Part shown: positions 52,748 through 62,100 of the stretch, one piece after another
Position numbering within the stretch: position 1 is the first letter of the stretch
Layout: each line of letters opens with the position of its first letter
Assembly (NCBI RefSeq): GCF_000699445.3
Contig: NC_067198.1
Coordinates: 33,818,536 to 33,882,535, forward strand
Source of the DNA: Schistosoma haematobium
Taxonomy: Eukaryota; Platyhelminthes; Trematoda; Strigeidida; Schistosomatidae
Direction: 5' to 3'
DNA length: 64,000 nt
Notes under the pieces: generated by a model
What the model was told of the DNA's origin: nothing
Databases searched by the model: none
Seen by the model: the letters and a program-made list of their open reading frames with translations, nothing else
Position numbers and translations under genes: made by a program

Positions 52748-55700
52748 GGTGTATGAAACACATGAGTGAAGAAACATCTGGTCACCCAAAGCACCCAACA
52801 GTAATCTTATATCTTACGAAATTAGGCACTGCTGTTTATGAACATAATCAAAAACCCCGACAAGAACTCAACTGACATTTGTTCTGATTGACTTCCGACC
52901 GTCTCGAGACTATAAAACCCCAGGGAATCAAGCATGTATTATATCATCCATTATTCTGTGGCAATATGTCGTGAAATAACAGATTCGCCGTTTTTTTAAC
53001 CAGAATCACTAAATAATGCGCAGCATTAAAGCAGTTGGAACTTTGTATGCAAAACACGTGAACAAAGTTCGATTTTCAAAGTAGCGACACTTATGAAATC
53101 TTCACTATTACGTCTATTATTATTATTTATTTAAACACATAAACATTAGTCAGTCAGTCAGCTACAACGTAGGACCAGGCACATATATACAGCGGTCCAA
53201 GTTGTCATACCTCATTAACACAAGATGAACACCGGATTCATAGGAGTAGTCACTTCAATGGTGGTAATATATAAAAGAAATATTTCAATAAGGACATAGT
53301 ACAGGAAGAAAGAATTAGTTCGTAGAACGGAAGATATGAAGCGATTTTAATCTCATCGTTTAAGGGAAGACAGAGTGTATACACCGACGCCATTGTGATC
53401 GATTCTGAGCCATGTCACCAAGAGTCTCCAACCATTGGTTACGATCGTCACGCGGACCCCAACCAAGTAGTCTGCATCTACCAACATGGCTCAGACTAGA
53501 AGCTAGTGACTTCAAGCACTGATGCCACATTTTGGTTTGGCCGCCCCTAACTTTCTTCCAACCATCCCGAACACCGGTTAGCATCGCACGTCGTGGTAAT
53601 CAGTGTTCGGGCATACGTAACACGTGGCCCAACCATCTCAGTCGAAGGAGATTCACAACCTCATCAACTGACTTACCATCGTTCCCTAATACCCTGCGTC
53701 TAACATCACTATTACTTACCTGGTGATCCCAGCAGATGAGAGTAATATTTCTAAGGCATTTGTGGTCAAATACTAGTGGCTTACGAGTGTCTTCTACTCT
53801 TAATGGCCATGTTTCTCTGCCGTAAATTAAAACAGAACGAACTGCCGCGCAGTATACTCGTCCTTTTATTGATAAACGGATATCTCGCCTTCGCCATAGG
53901 TGACGTAAGTTGGAAAAATCCAAGCGAGCTTTCTGAATCCGTGCTCAGATTTCGTCAGACACCAACCCATTAGGGCTGATCAGACTCCCAAGATAAGTGA
54001 AGTTGTCAACGCGTTCGACTAGTTCACTCCCTATCCTTAGTTCAGGTGTTGACGCAGACCAGTCCTGAAACAACAACTTACATTTACAGAGAGAGAAGCG
54101 CATTCCAAACATTCTGGCATTGTTGCTTAGTGCTACCAAAAGACTCTGCATTTCACCAGCGTCTTCACCAAACAGGACTATATCATCTGCGTATTCTAAG
54201 TCGATAAGTGGACCTCCTGGAAGGAGATCAATACCCGAGAATTCAGTAGATGAGAATGTTATTTCCATCAATAGGTCTATGATTAAGTTAAACAAAAATG
54301 GAGAAAGTGGACAGCCTTGACGGACACCACTTAAGGTTGCAAAAGCAGATGACAGTTCCCCATAAGCTCTGACTCGACTAGTAGTGTTCGAGTAAAGAGC
54401 TTTCACAAGGTTTATGTACTCCTGAGGTACGCCTTTCAATGGCAGACACTGCCACAGAATCTCGCGGTCTACAGAGTCAAATGCTGCTTCTAAGCAAGAA
54501 AGACCACTATTGTCAGACGCCGATAAGTATCCCTATGTTCTAGAACCTGACGAATGGTGAATATGTGGTCGATGCAGCCACGACCAGGTCTGAAACCAGC
54601 TTGATTCTCTCGTGTTTGCAGTTCACGAGTCTTAGTTAGGCGTCTGATAATTATCGAGGCTATTATTTTAGATACTATATTAGTTAAACTAATCCCTCTG
54701 TGGTTGTCACAGGATGATTTTGACCCTTTCTTATATATTGGGACGATAAGTGATTGTGACCAGTTAGATGGAATAACGTCTAACTCCCAGATCTTAGCTA
54801 AAATATTAGTCAACCTAATCGCTAAAATTGGACCACCATCCTTAAAGACCTCTGGAGCCAATCCATCTGGACCAGCTGCCCTTCCTCGTTCCAGATTAAC
54901 TATAGCCTTTTGAACTTCTGCTAGAGTTGGGGGGACCTACTTCATTAGTACAAGGAGACACCAAACATATATGCGCCACACTTCGTCATTCAATTTGTGT
55001 AAGGGCCGGAATAATGCCCGGCTGAGCAAACAGAAGCAGGAAAATTACGCCTAGACATGTGTCGCCAGATCCCACAATATTTTTACATAATGATATTAAG
55101 ACAACTGTTGGAAGACAATAGTGATCTGAGAGTTTTCAGACATCCATACATTGAAGAGGTGTAGAATAGAATTACATGTACTATTGAAATGATGTAATGA
55201 TAAAAACTGACGTAAACCAAACTTCCGAAACGGTGGAGAGTTTCGTTATAAGATACAGGGAATTTTTAATTAACTATAATATCAAATGACTTACATTGCC
55301 CTCCGTACATAACTCCAGAATAATCATTCATCTGTTTTGTCGCAAAAATAGTACTATTGAGATGCTTATGTATAAATGCCCATGACGTGGAGTCTTTTGT
55401 TATAAGTGATCATTGTTCTCTGCTATAGAAAAGCCATAGGAAATCTGAAGTGATGGAGAGCAGCAGGCCCTGACAGGTTTACTCCTGAGATTTTTAAGGA
55501 TGGTGGTTCAGTATTAGCAGTGAGATTAACTGAGGTCTTGGGTAGAATTTGGAAACTGGACGTAATACCATCTGACTGGTCTCAATCACTGATTGTGCCA
55601 GTCTATAAGAAAGGACGAAAGTCCTCTTGTGACAATCACAGAGGAATCAGTTTGACTAATATAGTGTCTAAAATGTTAGCTTCAATAATACTTCGACGCC

Positions 55701-58205
55701 TAACCAAAGCTCGTGAGGGGCAGACTAGAGAAAATCAGGCCGGTATTCGACCTGGACGTGGTTGTATAGACCATATATTCACACTACGTCAGGTCCTAGA
55801 ACACAGACACACATTCAGACGCCCCACAATCGTAGTATTTCTCGACCTTAAAGCAGCATTCGACTCTGTTGATCGTGAGGTTCTATGGCAGTGTTTGTCA
55901 CTGAAAGGAGTACCAAAGAAGTACGTTAACCTTGTAAAGGCTCTCTACTCGAACACAACTGGTCGAGTGAGAGCTTATGGCGAACTGTCATCAGATTTGG
56001 TTTCCTCAAGTGGTGTTCGTCAGGGCTGTCCACTCTCTCCATTCTTGTTTAACTTTGTCGTTGACGTGCTTTTAGAGATGACACTTTCCTCATCTAAATT
56101 TCCAAGGGTTGAACTTCTGCCGGGAGGTTCACTTGTTGACTTAGAATATGCAGATGACATAGTTTTATTTGGTGAAGACGCTGACAAAATGCAGAGTATT
56201 CTGACCACTCTAAGCAACAATGCAAGCATGTTCGGGATGCGATTCTCCCCATTCTCGAAATGCAAAATGTTGCTTCAGGATTGGGTTACATCGACACCCG
56301 AACTAGTGATAGGGAGTGAAGTAGTTGAGTGTGTCGACCGCTTCACTTATCTTGGAAGTCTCATCAGCCCTTGTGGTCTGGTGTGTGACGAAATCTCAGC
56401 ACGGATACAGAAGTCTCGACTAGCTTTTGCCAACTTGCGTCACTTATGGCGTAGGCAAGATATTCGTCTATCAACCAAAGGACGTGTCTACTGCACAGCA
56501 GTTTGTTCCGTCCTACTTTATGGCAGTGAAACATGGCCGGTAGGAGTAGAGAATATTCGTAGGTTACTAGTATTTGATCATAAGTGTCTTCGAAATATTG
56601 CTCGTATATCTTGGGACCATCGAGTAAGTAATGCAGTTGTTAGGAAACGGGTACTAGGTAAGGATGGCAAATCAATTGGTGACGTAGTGAAACTTCATCA
56701 GTTGAGATGGCTGGGACATGTGTTACGTATGCCCAACCACCGACTGCCTCGACGTGCGATGTTTTGTTATATAGGAGTAGATTGGAAGAAAGCTAGGAGC
56801 GGCCAGACGAAAAAACATGGCACAAGTCCATGAAGTCACTGACAAGTAGACTGAGTCATATTGGTAGGTGTAGACCACCTGGTTGGGGACCGCGAGATGA
56901 TAGCAACCGATGGTTAGAGACCATGAATGACATGGTTCAAAATCGTTTGCAATGGCGCAGGTGCATCCACTCTGTGTTCTCCCAAATCCTAATCTTCTGA
57001 ATTCTTCATATCCCTTTCTTTCTCTTTCTAAATTTATTTCACTGCATTATACTCCTTGAATAACATCTTCAAACTCTAATTTTTCTGATTACAACTTATA
57101 ATTTTACTACATCTAGCACTATGGGATTTGAATCGACCACTGCATTTTTGTGCTAATGTGGTGTGGCAACTCGAACTGATATACGTACGTACGAAGTTCT
57201 ACGTCGTTACTGACTGACTGACTGACTGACTACAGAATAGCAAAATTCAGGCTGCCGTGCAATACAAATACCGGAGTTTCGTTGACTATCAGGATGAAGT
57301 AACTACTTGGTAAGTGAAGTCTGTTACCCGGTTCACATTGTATTTACAAATTATGGGTCATACTATGTAAGTGCAAAAGCACTATTACCAATTCGCAAAA
57401 ACTTTTAAACATCCTACACTTCGTCAAAAATATTCAGAACATGCTGTGTTGGTTTAATGATATAACAGGATATTAACATTTTTGTAGTATGAATATGACA
57501 ACAAATGTTCGTGCGGGTCGATCTCTAAAACCATAAGCATAATATATTAACAATAAAAATCATCATTAACACATTTCTGATGGCAATAAATACAAATGTT
57601 CATAGTGAGTACTTTCCGCTAGTATTATTTTATATCTTATCCTTATACTGAAACAATCAAAAGGTAGGGTTAATGTGACAGTTGTATATCTTTCAGTGTT
57701 TACGTTAAATGTTAAAACGAGGAATGATAAGCCACATACACCACATAAACTAGATAGCACCATGTTATGATGCTTCAGTCCGATGAAAAAACAACTTACA
57801 CTAATCTTTTCGTGCATAGGTCTTCACCGATAGAATAGCATGTTGGCTTCCTATTCAGGAGCTGTCGAGACCACGTTGGGTGCATCCAGATGACATGGTC
57901 AACATGACCAGCATATATCATTGGTGTTATCCAGTTTTCTATGCTTACTTTCCTGGAGTTTGAGAAACGTTAAGACGACAAAACAAACTTCATGAGTTGT
58001 TCAGGGTCCCTCAAAATTTCTGAACATTCAACATCAGGAATGCCCATATCAGGATGAGAGTCAAAATGTAATAGCTTCAATCCAGAGAAGGAAATTGTTT
58101 TGCTTCCAATAGCCCGGTATATATAATTTAAAACCTTGAATAATTTATTGAATGCCTTACCTCATTGTGTCTTTCAACTACTACTACAGAGATAGGTCTC
58201 GACAT
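39797..58205 (-). CDS. UPF0489 protein (C5orf22 homologue), 8 exons
   Basis: Exons, from the start: 58205-58161, 58134-57989, 57952-57800, 51250-51016, 48852-48456, 44994-44477, 43266-43055, 39962-39797. All are GT-AG and in phase (1872 nt, 623 residues). The family signature is clear: VVVVERHNE at residues 7-15, YRAIGSK at 21-27, HFDSHPD at 38-44, [20 protein letters not shown] in exon 3, YFYNDGV near 122, [10 protein letters not shown] at 171-180, and near the C terminus [10 protein letters not shown] and PTDQVSTIQ in exon 7. DSHPD and DIDLD resemble the metal-binding Asp/His motifs of arginase-fold enzymes; this is an inference and no activity is established for the family. The protein is longer than human C5orf22 (about 440 residues), mainly through exon 5 and the Ser/Asn/Asp-rich exon 6. 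The first two introns are 26 and 36 nt, the others 1.2-6.5 kb. Intron 3 (51251-57799) holds two opposed RTE-like copies. Exons 5, 6 and 8 are placed by phase and splice signals with less similarity support. Confidence 0.9.
40430..40866 (-). repeat. (AAAT)n-tailed interspersed repeat, copy 2
   Basis: Close relative of 16380-16745 and 52205-52747. It lacks the 'ttatttatttgaacacat' end but extends further at the other end, through 'caacacccccgcgacgagaa' and 'gagagggagagtggactctc' to 'ctctcggtcgtaccagggca'. It is markedly GC-richer than its surroundings. It lies in the last intron of the UPF0489 gene. Orientation is inferred from the (AAAT)n tail of the 52-kb copy. Confidence 0.8.
40867..43054 (-). 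other. Last UPF0489 intron, rest, nothing recognised
   Basis: AT-rich intron. The stretch near 42100-42270 ('ggtcgtcgtcgtgttttggg' and following) is less AT-rich and may be a repeat scrap. No gene seen. Confidence 0.4.
45619..45790 (-). mobile_element. Smalpha-like SINE with a decayed hammerhead ribozyme
   Basis: On the - strand, in order: a tRNA-like part with a polymerase III box B (GGTTCGCTTCC, from 45741-45753), 'cgcttgcgcaatcgttgatg', a hammerhead-like core (45716-45667), 'gtggtctaacattgatcaat' and an 'aataaatata' end. This order matches schistosome Smalpha repeats, which are known to encode self-cleaving hammerheads. In the core, GAAA is kept, a GTC cleavage triplet precedes the 'cagtgattccagg' strand, and stem II is recognisable. 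The essential CTGATGA box, however, reads ctaagaa, so cleavage is probably lost. It lies in UPF0489 intron 5, in the gene's own orientation. Confidence 0.8.
45791..47884 (-). other. UPF0489 intron 5, middle, nothing recognised
   Basis: AT-rich intron. The open frame at 46105-46437 (+) has no recognisable domain and no splice context that I trust. Confidence 0.4.
47885..48225 (+). repeat. 3' end of RTE-like family B, 5'-truncated
   Basis: It begins inside the final coding block ([20 protein letters not shown], near 47940-47985) and continues through the same 3' UTR as 56930-57230, ending with 'gatatacgtacgtacgaagt' and a short actgac tail. It is a strongly 5'-truncated insertion, antisense in UPF0489 intron 5. 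Confidence 0.85.
48853..51015 (-). other. UPF0489 intron 4, nothing recognised
   Basis: AT-rich intron of 2163 nt; no repeat copy or gene that I can support. Confidence 0.45.
52205..52747 (+). repeat. (AAAT)n-tailed interspersed repeat, copy 3
   Basis: Fullest copy of the family. It starts near 'cctagtacgaccgagagtgg', runs through 'agctttaaccgggttggtgg' and 'caatcgttggtcaccagcta', and ends 'catgtgttcaaataaat' into an (AAAT)n run at 52702-52747. A simple-repeat tail of this kind is typical of RTE-type or SINE retroposition and fixes the orientation of the family. No long ORF. Confidence 0.82.
52702..52747. repeat. (AAAT)n tail
   Basis: About 11 AAAT units closing the interspersed repeat on its left. 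Confidence 0.95.
53140..54955 (-). mobile_element. RTE-like non-LTR retrotransposon copy (family B)
   Basis: The - strand encodes, from high to low coordinates, [19 protein letters not shown] and [20 protein letters not shown] blocks near 54690-54740. [20 protein letters not shown] follows near 54550-54610, then [15 protein letters not shown] near 54300-54345, catalytic [13 protein letters not shown] near 54165-54205, [20 protein letters not shown] near 53800-53870, and the [12 protein letters not shown] end near 53600-53640. A frameshift near 54490 and others break it. The 3' UTR ends with the complement of (CTGA)n near 53150. It is very similar to 6054-7880. Its 5' end abuts another repeat at about 54955. 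Same strand as the UPF0489 gene, intron 3. Confidence 0.9.
54952..55075 (-). repeat. Fragment related to the (AAAT)n-tailed repeat
   Basis: 'accaaacatatatgcgccac' and 'aatttgtgtaagggccgg' parallel the first 100 nt of copy 1 at 16405-16470, but later sequence diverges. It sits between the two opposed RTE-like copies. Confidence 0.5.
55440..57230 (+). mobile_element. RTE-like non-LTR retrotransposon (family B), best-preserved copy
   Basis: The ORF is open from about 55450 to 56833 (recorded ATG at 55520, 437 codons). It holds a complete reverse transcriptase core: [66 protein letters not shown] near 55840-55885, [15 protein letters not shown] near 56010-56055, and an intact catalytic YADD near 56147-56158. 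A one-base shift in an A run near 56812 ends it early; the other frame continues [19 protein letters not shown] to about 57000. No endonuclease domain remains, so it is 5'-truncated. The 3' UTR ends in an (ACTG)n tail at 57208-57230. It lies antisense in UPF0489 intron 3. Confidence 0.92.
57208..57230 (+). repeat. (ACTG)n tail of the RTE-like copy
   Basis: Six tandem units at the 3' end of the element, a typical RTE simple-repeat tail. Reverse-complement versions mark the ends of the copies at 6054 and 53140. Confidence 0.85.
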
Positions 58206-59516
58206 CACTTAGTCGTACAAACTTTCGGTTCACTACAGTTAATAAGTAGAAATGTTAGACAATAGTACTTAAAACACGTGAATCCAGAGCCACAAACCTT
58301 CAAACCTAAAATTTGCGATATATGAAGAACAAATGGACACACAGTATGTTAAGACTGCTACAAAGCATGAAAGCACAACAGAAAACAAAAATTATAGCGA
58401 AATTCACTTTAAAAATAATAAATAGTTAAATATGAAGCATTAAATTCAGTAGACAATCTGAATAGGTACTGAACGAACTAAGCAAACAACCAGAACGTTA
58501 AGATATTCAACTTATCTGCCAATGAAGCTCAATAATCAGTATTATACACACCACATAAGTACAAAAAAGTCGAAAGCAGTGTAAAGTTAACATGTAACAC
58601 AATACAATTGGGGGACAAAATAACATAATAACGGGAAAATATGAAAAAGGCCATGGTGACTAAGCATCAGATGAATGACAACAAAACGTCTTTTAGGATG
58701 TTAAGTATGTTATCACGATAGAAACGCTGAACCTAATATCAACATGTAAAGTGCTCTCCAGATGAGTGTTTTTTCGAAAAGCAAGAAAGTAATTAGTTGC
58801 TGATTTGCATATTTTTTAGAACAGATGATTTAGTAGATGACACGTTATTGCTGCAGCAGAATAGGCTATTACAGAAGCATTTTTGATATGAACTTTCACA
58901 AACATACTAGCATTGTTGCCAACAACGGAAGTGAGCTCTGAAATAAAGTCCAACCTAAATTTCATTTCAAAATGCCAAGATGTAAATCCCGAAGACAAAA
59001 AATAGAAAATGTGAAATAGGTGACTATAATAAGTTCTTTGAAAGTTATGGAGTTGCAGATACATAATCTAGAGACTTAAAGCAAGTACCAAACAGAGGAC
59101 TGTCATCACCAGAAGTTTTAAATGATCCACGAGATCGCGAATTCAAGCACAATCAAAATGAGTGGGGAATTAATACGAAATATGTATACAGAAGTGGAAA
59201 ACAATGAGAACAGCTTCAGTGCATCAAAACTGCTTTTCCACTCATTTTTTGGTTTGTTTGTTAAGGTGTTAGAAAAATTTCTGAATCAGTAAAGAATCGG
59301 GAAACGATTTGTGACAAGTAAAAAGCAAGTTGAAAACTGGTGTTATACATATATATTCTCCTTATACAGAAGCTTACTCATAAATAAACTGATGAAACAA
59401 CCTAAAGGCTACCAAAATTTTAATTAATAACGGCAATTAAGCACGACTTCCCCCACCTTCTATTCTTTGTCTTCTTGCGCAAGTGTCAATATTAGTAGAC
59501 GATTTATTGAATTAAA
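58206..59516. other. Upstream of the UPF0489 gene
   Basis: No clear promoter element. On the - strand 59064-58816 is open for 82 codons with a protein-like composition (see findings) but no recognised family. The rest is AT-rich DNA. Confidence 0.35.
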
Positions 59517-59640
59517 CATAAATATTGGCACAAAGGGGCACCGCACACTTGATTTGTGTGTGTGCTGAGATACTGTTCAAGTGTACAGACCGAAGCAAGA
59601 TGCCAATATAAGGTTACCGCGCGTTCTACGATAACACTAG
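59517..59640 (-). repeat. Diverged fragment related to the (AAAT)n-tailed repeat
   Basis: 'atattggcacaaaggggcac' and 'tgtgctgagatactg' followed by 'agaccgaagca' match the end block of copies 1-3, with more substitutions. Confidence 0.55.
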
Positions 59641-60129
59641 GGGAAACGCTTCAGGTGTTTTGGCAAAAAGGGTTGTGCATCCCGAGCTCCAAATTTTAGG
59701 GAAGCCGCTATAGTAAACTTTGAGGGAATGGCATTTAAACCCACAAATTTTTCCCAGACCTCGGAAAATTCCCCTTTAACCTTGGTGAAGGTCATTTGAC
59801 GCTGGGAGTTTCCCAAAAATACCTCAAACTTGTGAAATTGGGATCACGAGTGAATATATGCAAGTCATCTAGAAGTCCGACCATCCAACATAAACTGCCA
59901 CTTGCACAATGCAGCAACGATTCAGTGGTATCGTCGACTAATGGGGGTTACTGAGCAGTTTAAGGTCAAACTTGTAAAGAATTTTACAACCTTAAGATTG
60001 GTGAGTCACCCCGACAATTCGTACGGTTTTACAGAAGCGGCCAAGTTAAGACAGTTTTAAATATGGTTTTAGTTTGGCCACTTTATGTCTAGTGATGTTC
60101 ATCCTTCAAGCAACGAAAGTGATGGATAA

Positions 60130-61584
60130 ACTAGGAATAAAAAAGCAGAGCGCGAAAATGACCTTCGAAGTTTGAAATTTCCGGATATGAGATTGAGAAC
60201 TCTTCAAATTTCAGATTTCTGTTTTGGGGAAAAAATAGGATGCTTTTATCACTCCTTTCCTGGCATTTTTCTGTCCATCCACTATCTTTTATCTTATGGG
60301 CCGAACAAAGATAGAAAGAACATCTCCGTTCGAAGAGTTAATGACTTCAAATGGTTGTGGATGGAATAGAAGGAGCTTTTGCTTAAACAGCTTACGTATC
60401 TAGTAACAGTGGATCACTGATGCATTCGGCTCTGGACCAAAGGTTAGGTGAAAGAAAGAGTCCCTGTGCTATTAGAACACTGCTAGGATGTGTTCTTTTT
60501 GGACCAGCGGGTCACAACAAACATGGGGAAAGGACTGTAAATTATATTTCTCAAACTGATGTCCCTGTGGAGCCTAACTATGAGTTTGCTGAAGACTATT
60601 CCTCTGATAAATCATTATCTCTGAATGGTTCAAACGTAAGTAGCATAGTACAGCGCGAAGTTTACTTTGATGAAAGCTACAAAATTGTTAGTTTACCTAG
60701 AGGAGTGGCTGAGGAAGACATTGCTGTCCCTGTTATTGGCAACGGGTCTGGTATGTGTAATGCTGGCTTCGCCCAAAATGGTGCTTCCAGAGCTGTATTC
60801 CTCTATATTGTTGGAAGAACTAGACATCAAGGAGTGATTGTGGGAATGGATCAAAAGGACAGTCATGTGGGAGACGATGCTCGATCGAAACGTGGTATCC
60901 TGACACTGAAGTACCGAATCGAATATTGTATTGTGACTAAGTGGGGTGATATGGAGAAGACATGGTACCATGCATTCGACAACGAGTCGCAAGTGGCAAC
61001 AGAGAAACATCCAGTGTTGTTCAAAGAAGCTTCATTGAACCCGAAAGCAAACCGTGAGATGACACAGATCCTGTTTGAGACTTTTAATACACCAGCTATG
61101 TATGTCGCTTTTCAGTCGGTGTTATCACTGTTTGTTCGTACAACTGATATAGTGTTGGACTCAGGTGAAGGTGTGACCCACACTGTTCTGATTTATGAAG
61201 GTTATGCGTTGCTTTATGCTATTTTGCATCTGGACCTTGCTGGAAGAAATCTTACGACCTTATGATGAAGGTCCTGACTGAGACAGGTTGCAGTTCCTCT
61301 GTCTATTCTCGGAACGTACTCAGGCGCAAACCTTCGGACAACGTTTTGCTTTATAGTAAGTTACTAGTCTTAGTGAGAAGGGGAACACATAGGGAAGCTG
61401 CGAATGCTTTGATTTCTGGAGGGAACCGAATGGCAGCAGACTGTAGGATAGGTTTATGGATGTACATGCGTAGTGTTGTAAGTTCTTTGCTTCCCACTGA
61501 TATAGAGCAGTTAGTAAGGAGAGTCATATCAGGAATGTTTTCAAATGTGTATTTACGTAGCCGGAGGTATGTTGTGGGCTGGTG
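60130..61584 (+). mobile_element. BEL/Pao pol fragment carrying an embedded actin copy
   Basis: Left part: DLRSLKFPDMRLRTLQIS near 60158-60215, then [20 protein letters not shown] near 60426-60486, [10 protein letters not shown], and [14 protein letters not shown] near 60646-60690. These correspond to the region between protease and reverse transcriptase in BEL/Pao elements. Instead of a reverse transcriptase, an actin sequence then starts, in the same reading frame. After the actin part, 61290-61584 is an open stretch in a new frame (AADCRIGLWMYMRSVVSSL and following) that I cannot assign. It runs into an LTR at 61585. The protease and 5' LTR were not found. Confidence 0.75.
60700..61290 (+). 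pseudogene. Processed actin pseudogene, 5' half
   Basis: Intronless actin-like sequence covering roughly residues 1-200 of the 376-residue family. It begins [20 protein letters not shown], with the actin initiator ATG read as GTG and the nucleotide-binding GNGSGMC block kept. It then shows [61 protein letters not shown] and LDLAGRN. There is a small deletion before [10 protein letters not shown], a stop and frameshift at 61265 after [11 protein letters not shown], and the next frame gives MKVLTETG. Many substitutions hit invariant actin positions, and subdomains 3-4 are largely absent, so no working actin is made. It is in frame with the BEL fragment upstream (281-codon open frame 60420-61265). 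Confidence 0.9.
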
Positions 61585-61915
61585 TAACGGAAAGAGAACT
61601 ATGAAAATCCCTCCGCAGCTTTTCTGTTGGACAGTACTCTCATTTATTTGTTTCTTCTCCCTGTCGTGTATTTTAACCTTTGTTCAGATCTCGCTTAACC
61701 ACACCTTTTGCTCTTCAGTCTTCTTCGTCTGAGCATTTATTACGTGATTTTGAATAAAGACTTACCTTTTGTTGCCTAATTTTCTGTTGCATGTTGGCGG
61801 ACTATTGACAATATGGCCGTGTTTGACTAAGCTCAAGCTCACGGCGTGGTTCAGTGTGTGACTGTTCACCTTTAGACTGTCTGCTTGAGAGGATTACTGG
61901 AATCCCAGTAGATAG
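61585..61915 (+). mobile_element. BEL/Pao-type LTR
   Basis: Nearly identical to the inverted segment 29850-29500. It starts TGTAACGGAAAGAG, holds 'gaataaagacttacc' (poly(A) signal) near 61750, and diverges from the other copy after about 61910. It follows the BEL-actin chimera and is probably its 3' LTR. Open frames crossing it read the same hydrophobic peptide in both copies; that is translation of the LTR, not a membrane protein gene. Confidence 0.75.
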
Positions 61916-62100
61916 ATATTTAATCCCATCTTGTTGGGAAAATTTTTTATTGAATCTCAGGCATCGAACCCTTTGGTGTTAACTGTTTCTTCTATTGTTT
62001 AGCGCGCTACTTTGCGTTAGAGAAACTTCTGACTGTGTAGCACAGGCAGTACCGTTTCCGGTATTTTGTATTTTTGATATAAGTTGTCCTATGCCCTAGA

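Noticed and set aside
55520..56833. 437-codon ORF as a host gene
   Set aside because: It carries reverse transcriptase motifs with YADD and has several repeat copies in the same window; it is a retrotransposon.
60420..61265. 281-codon ORF as a functional actin gene
   Set aside because: It fuses BEL/Pao sequence to a truncated actin with changes at invariant positions and a frameshift; it is a pseudogene chimera.
61262..61732. Membrane-protein-like ORF with a hydrophobic C terminus (also 29702-29965)
   Set aside because: The hydrophobic part is translation of the LTR, present in both LTR copies.
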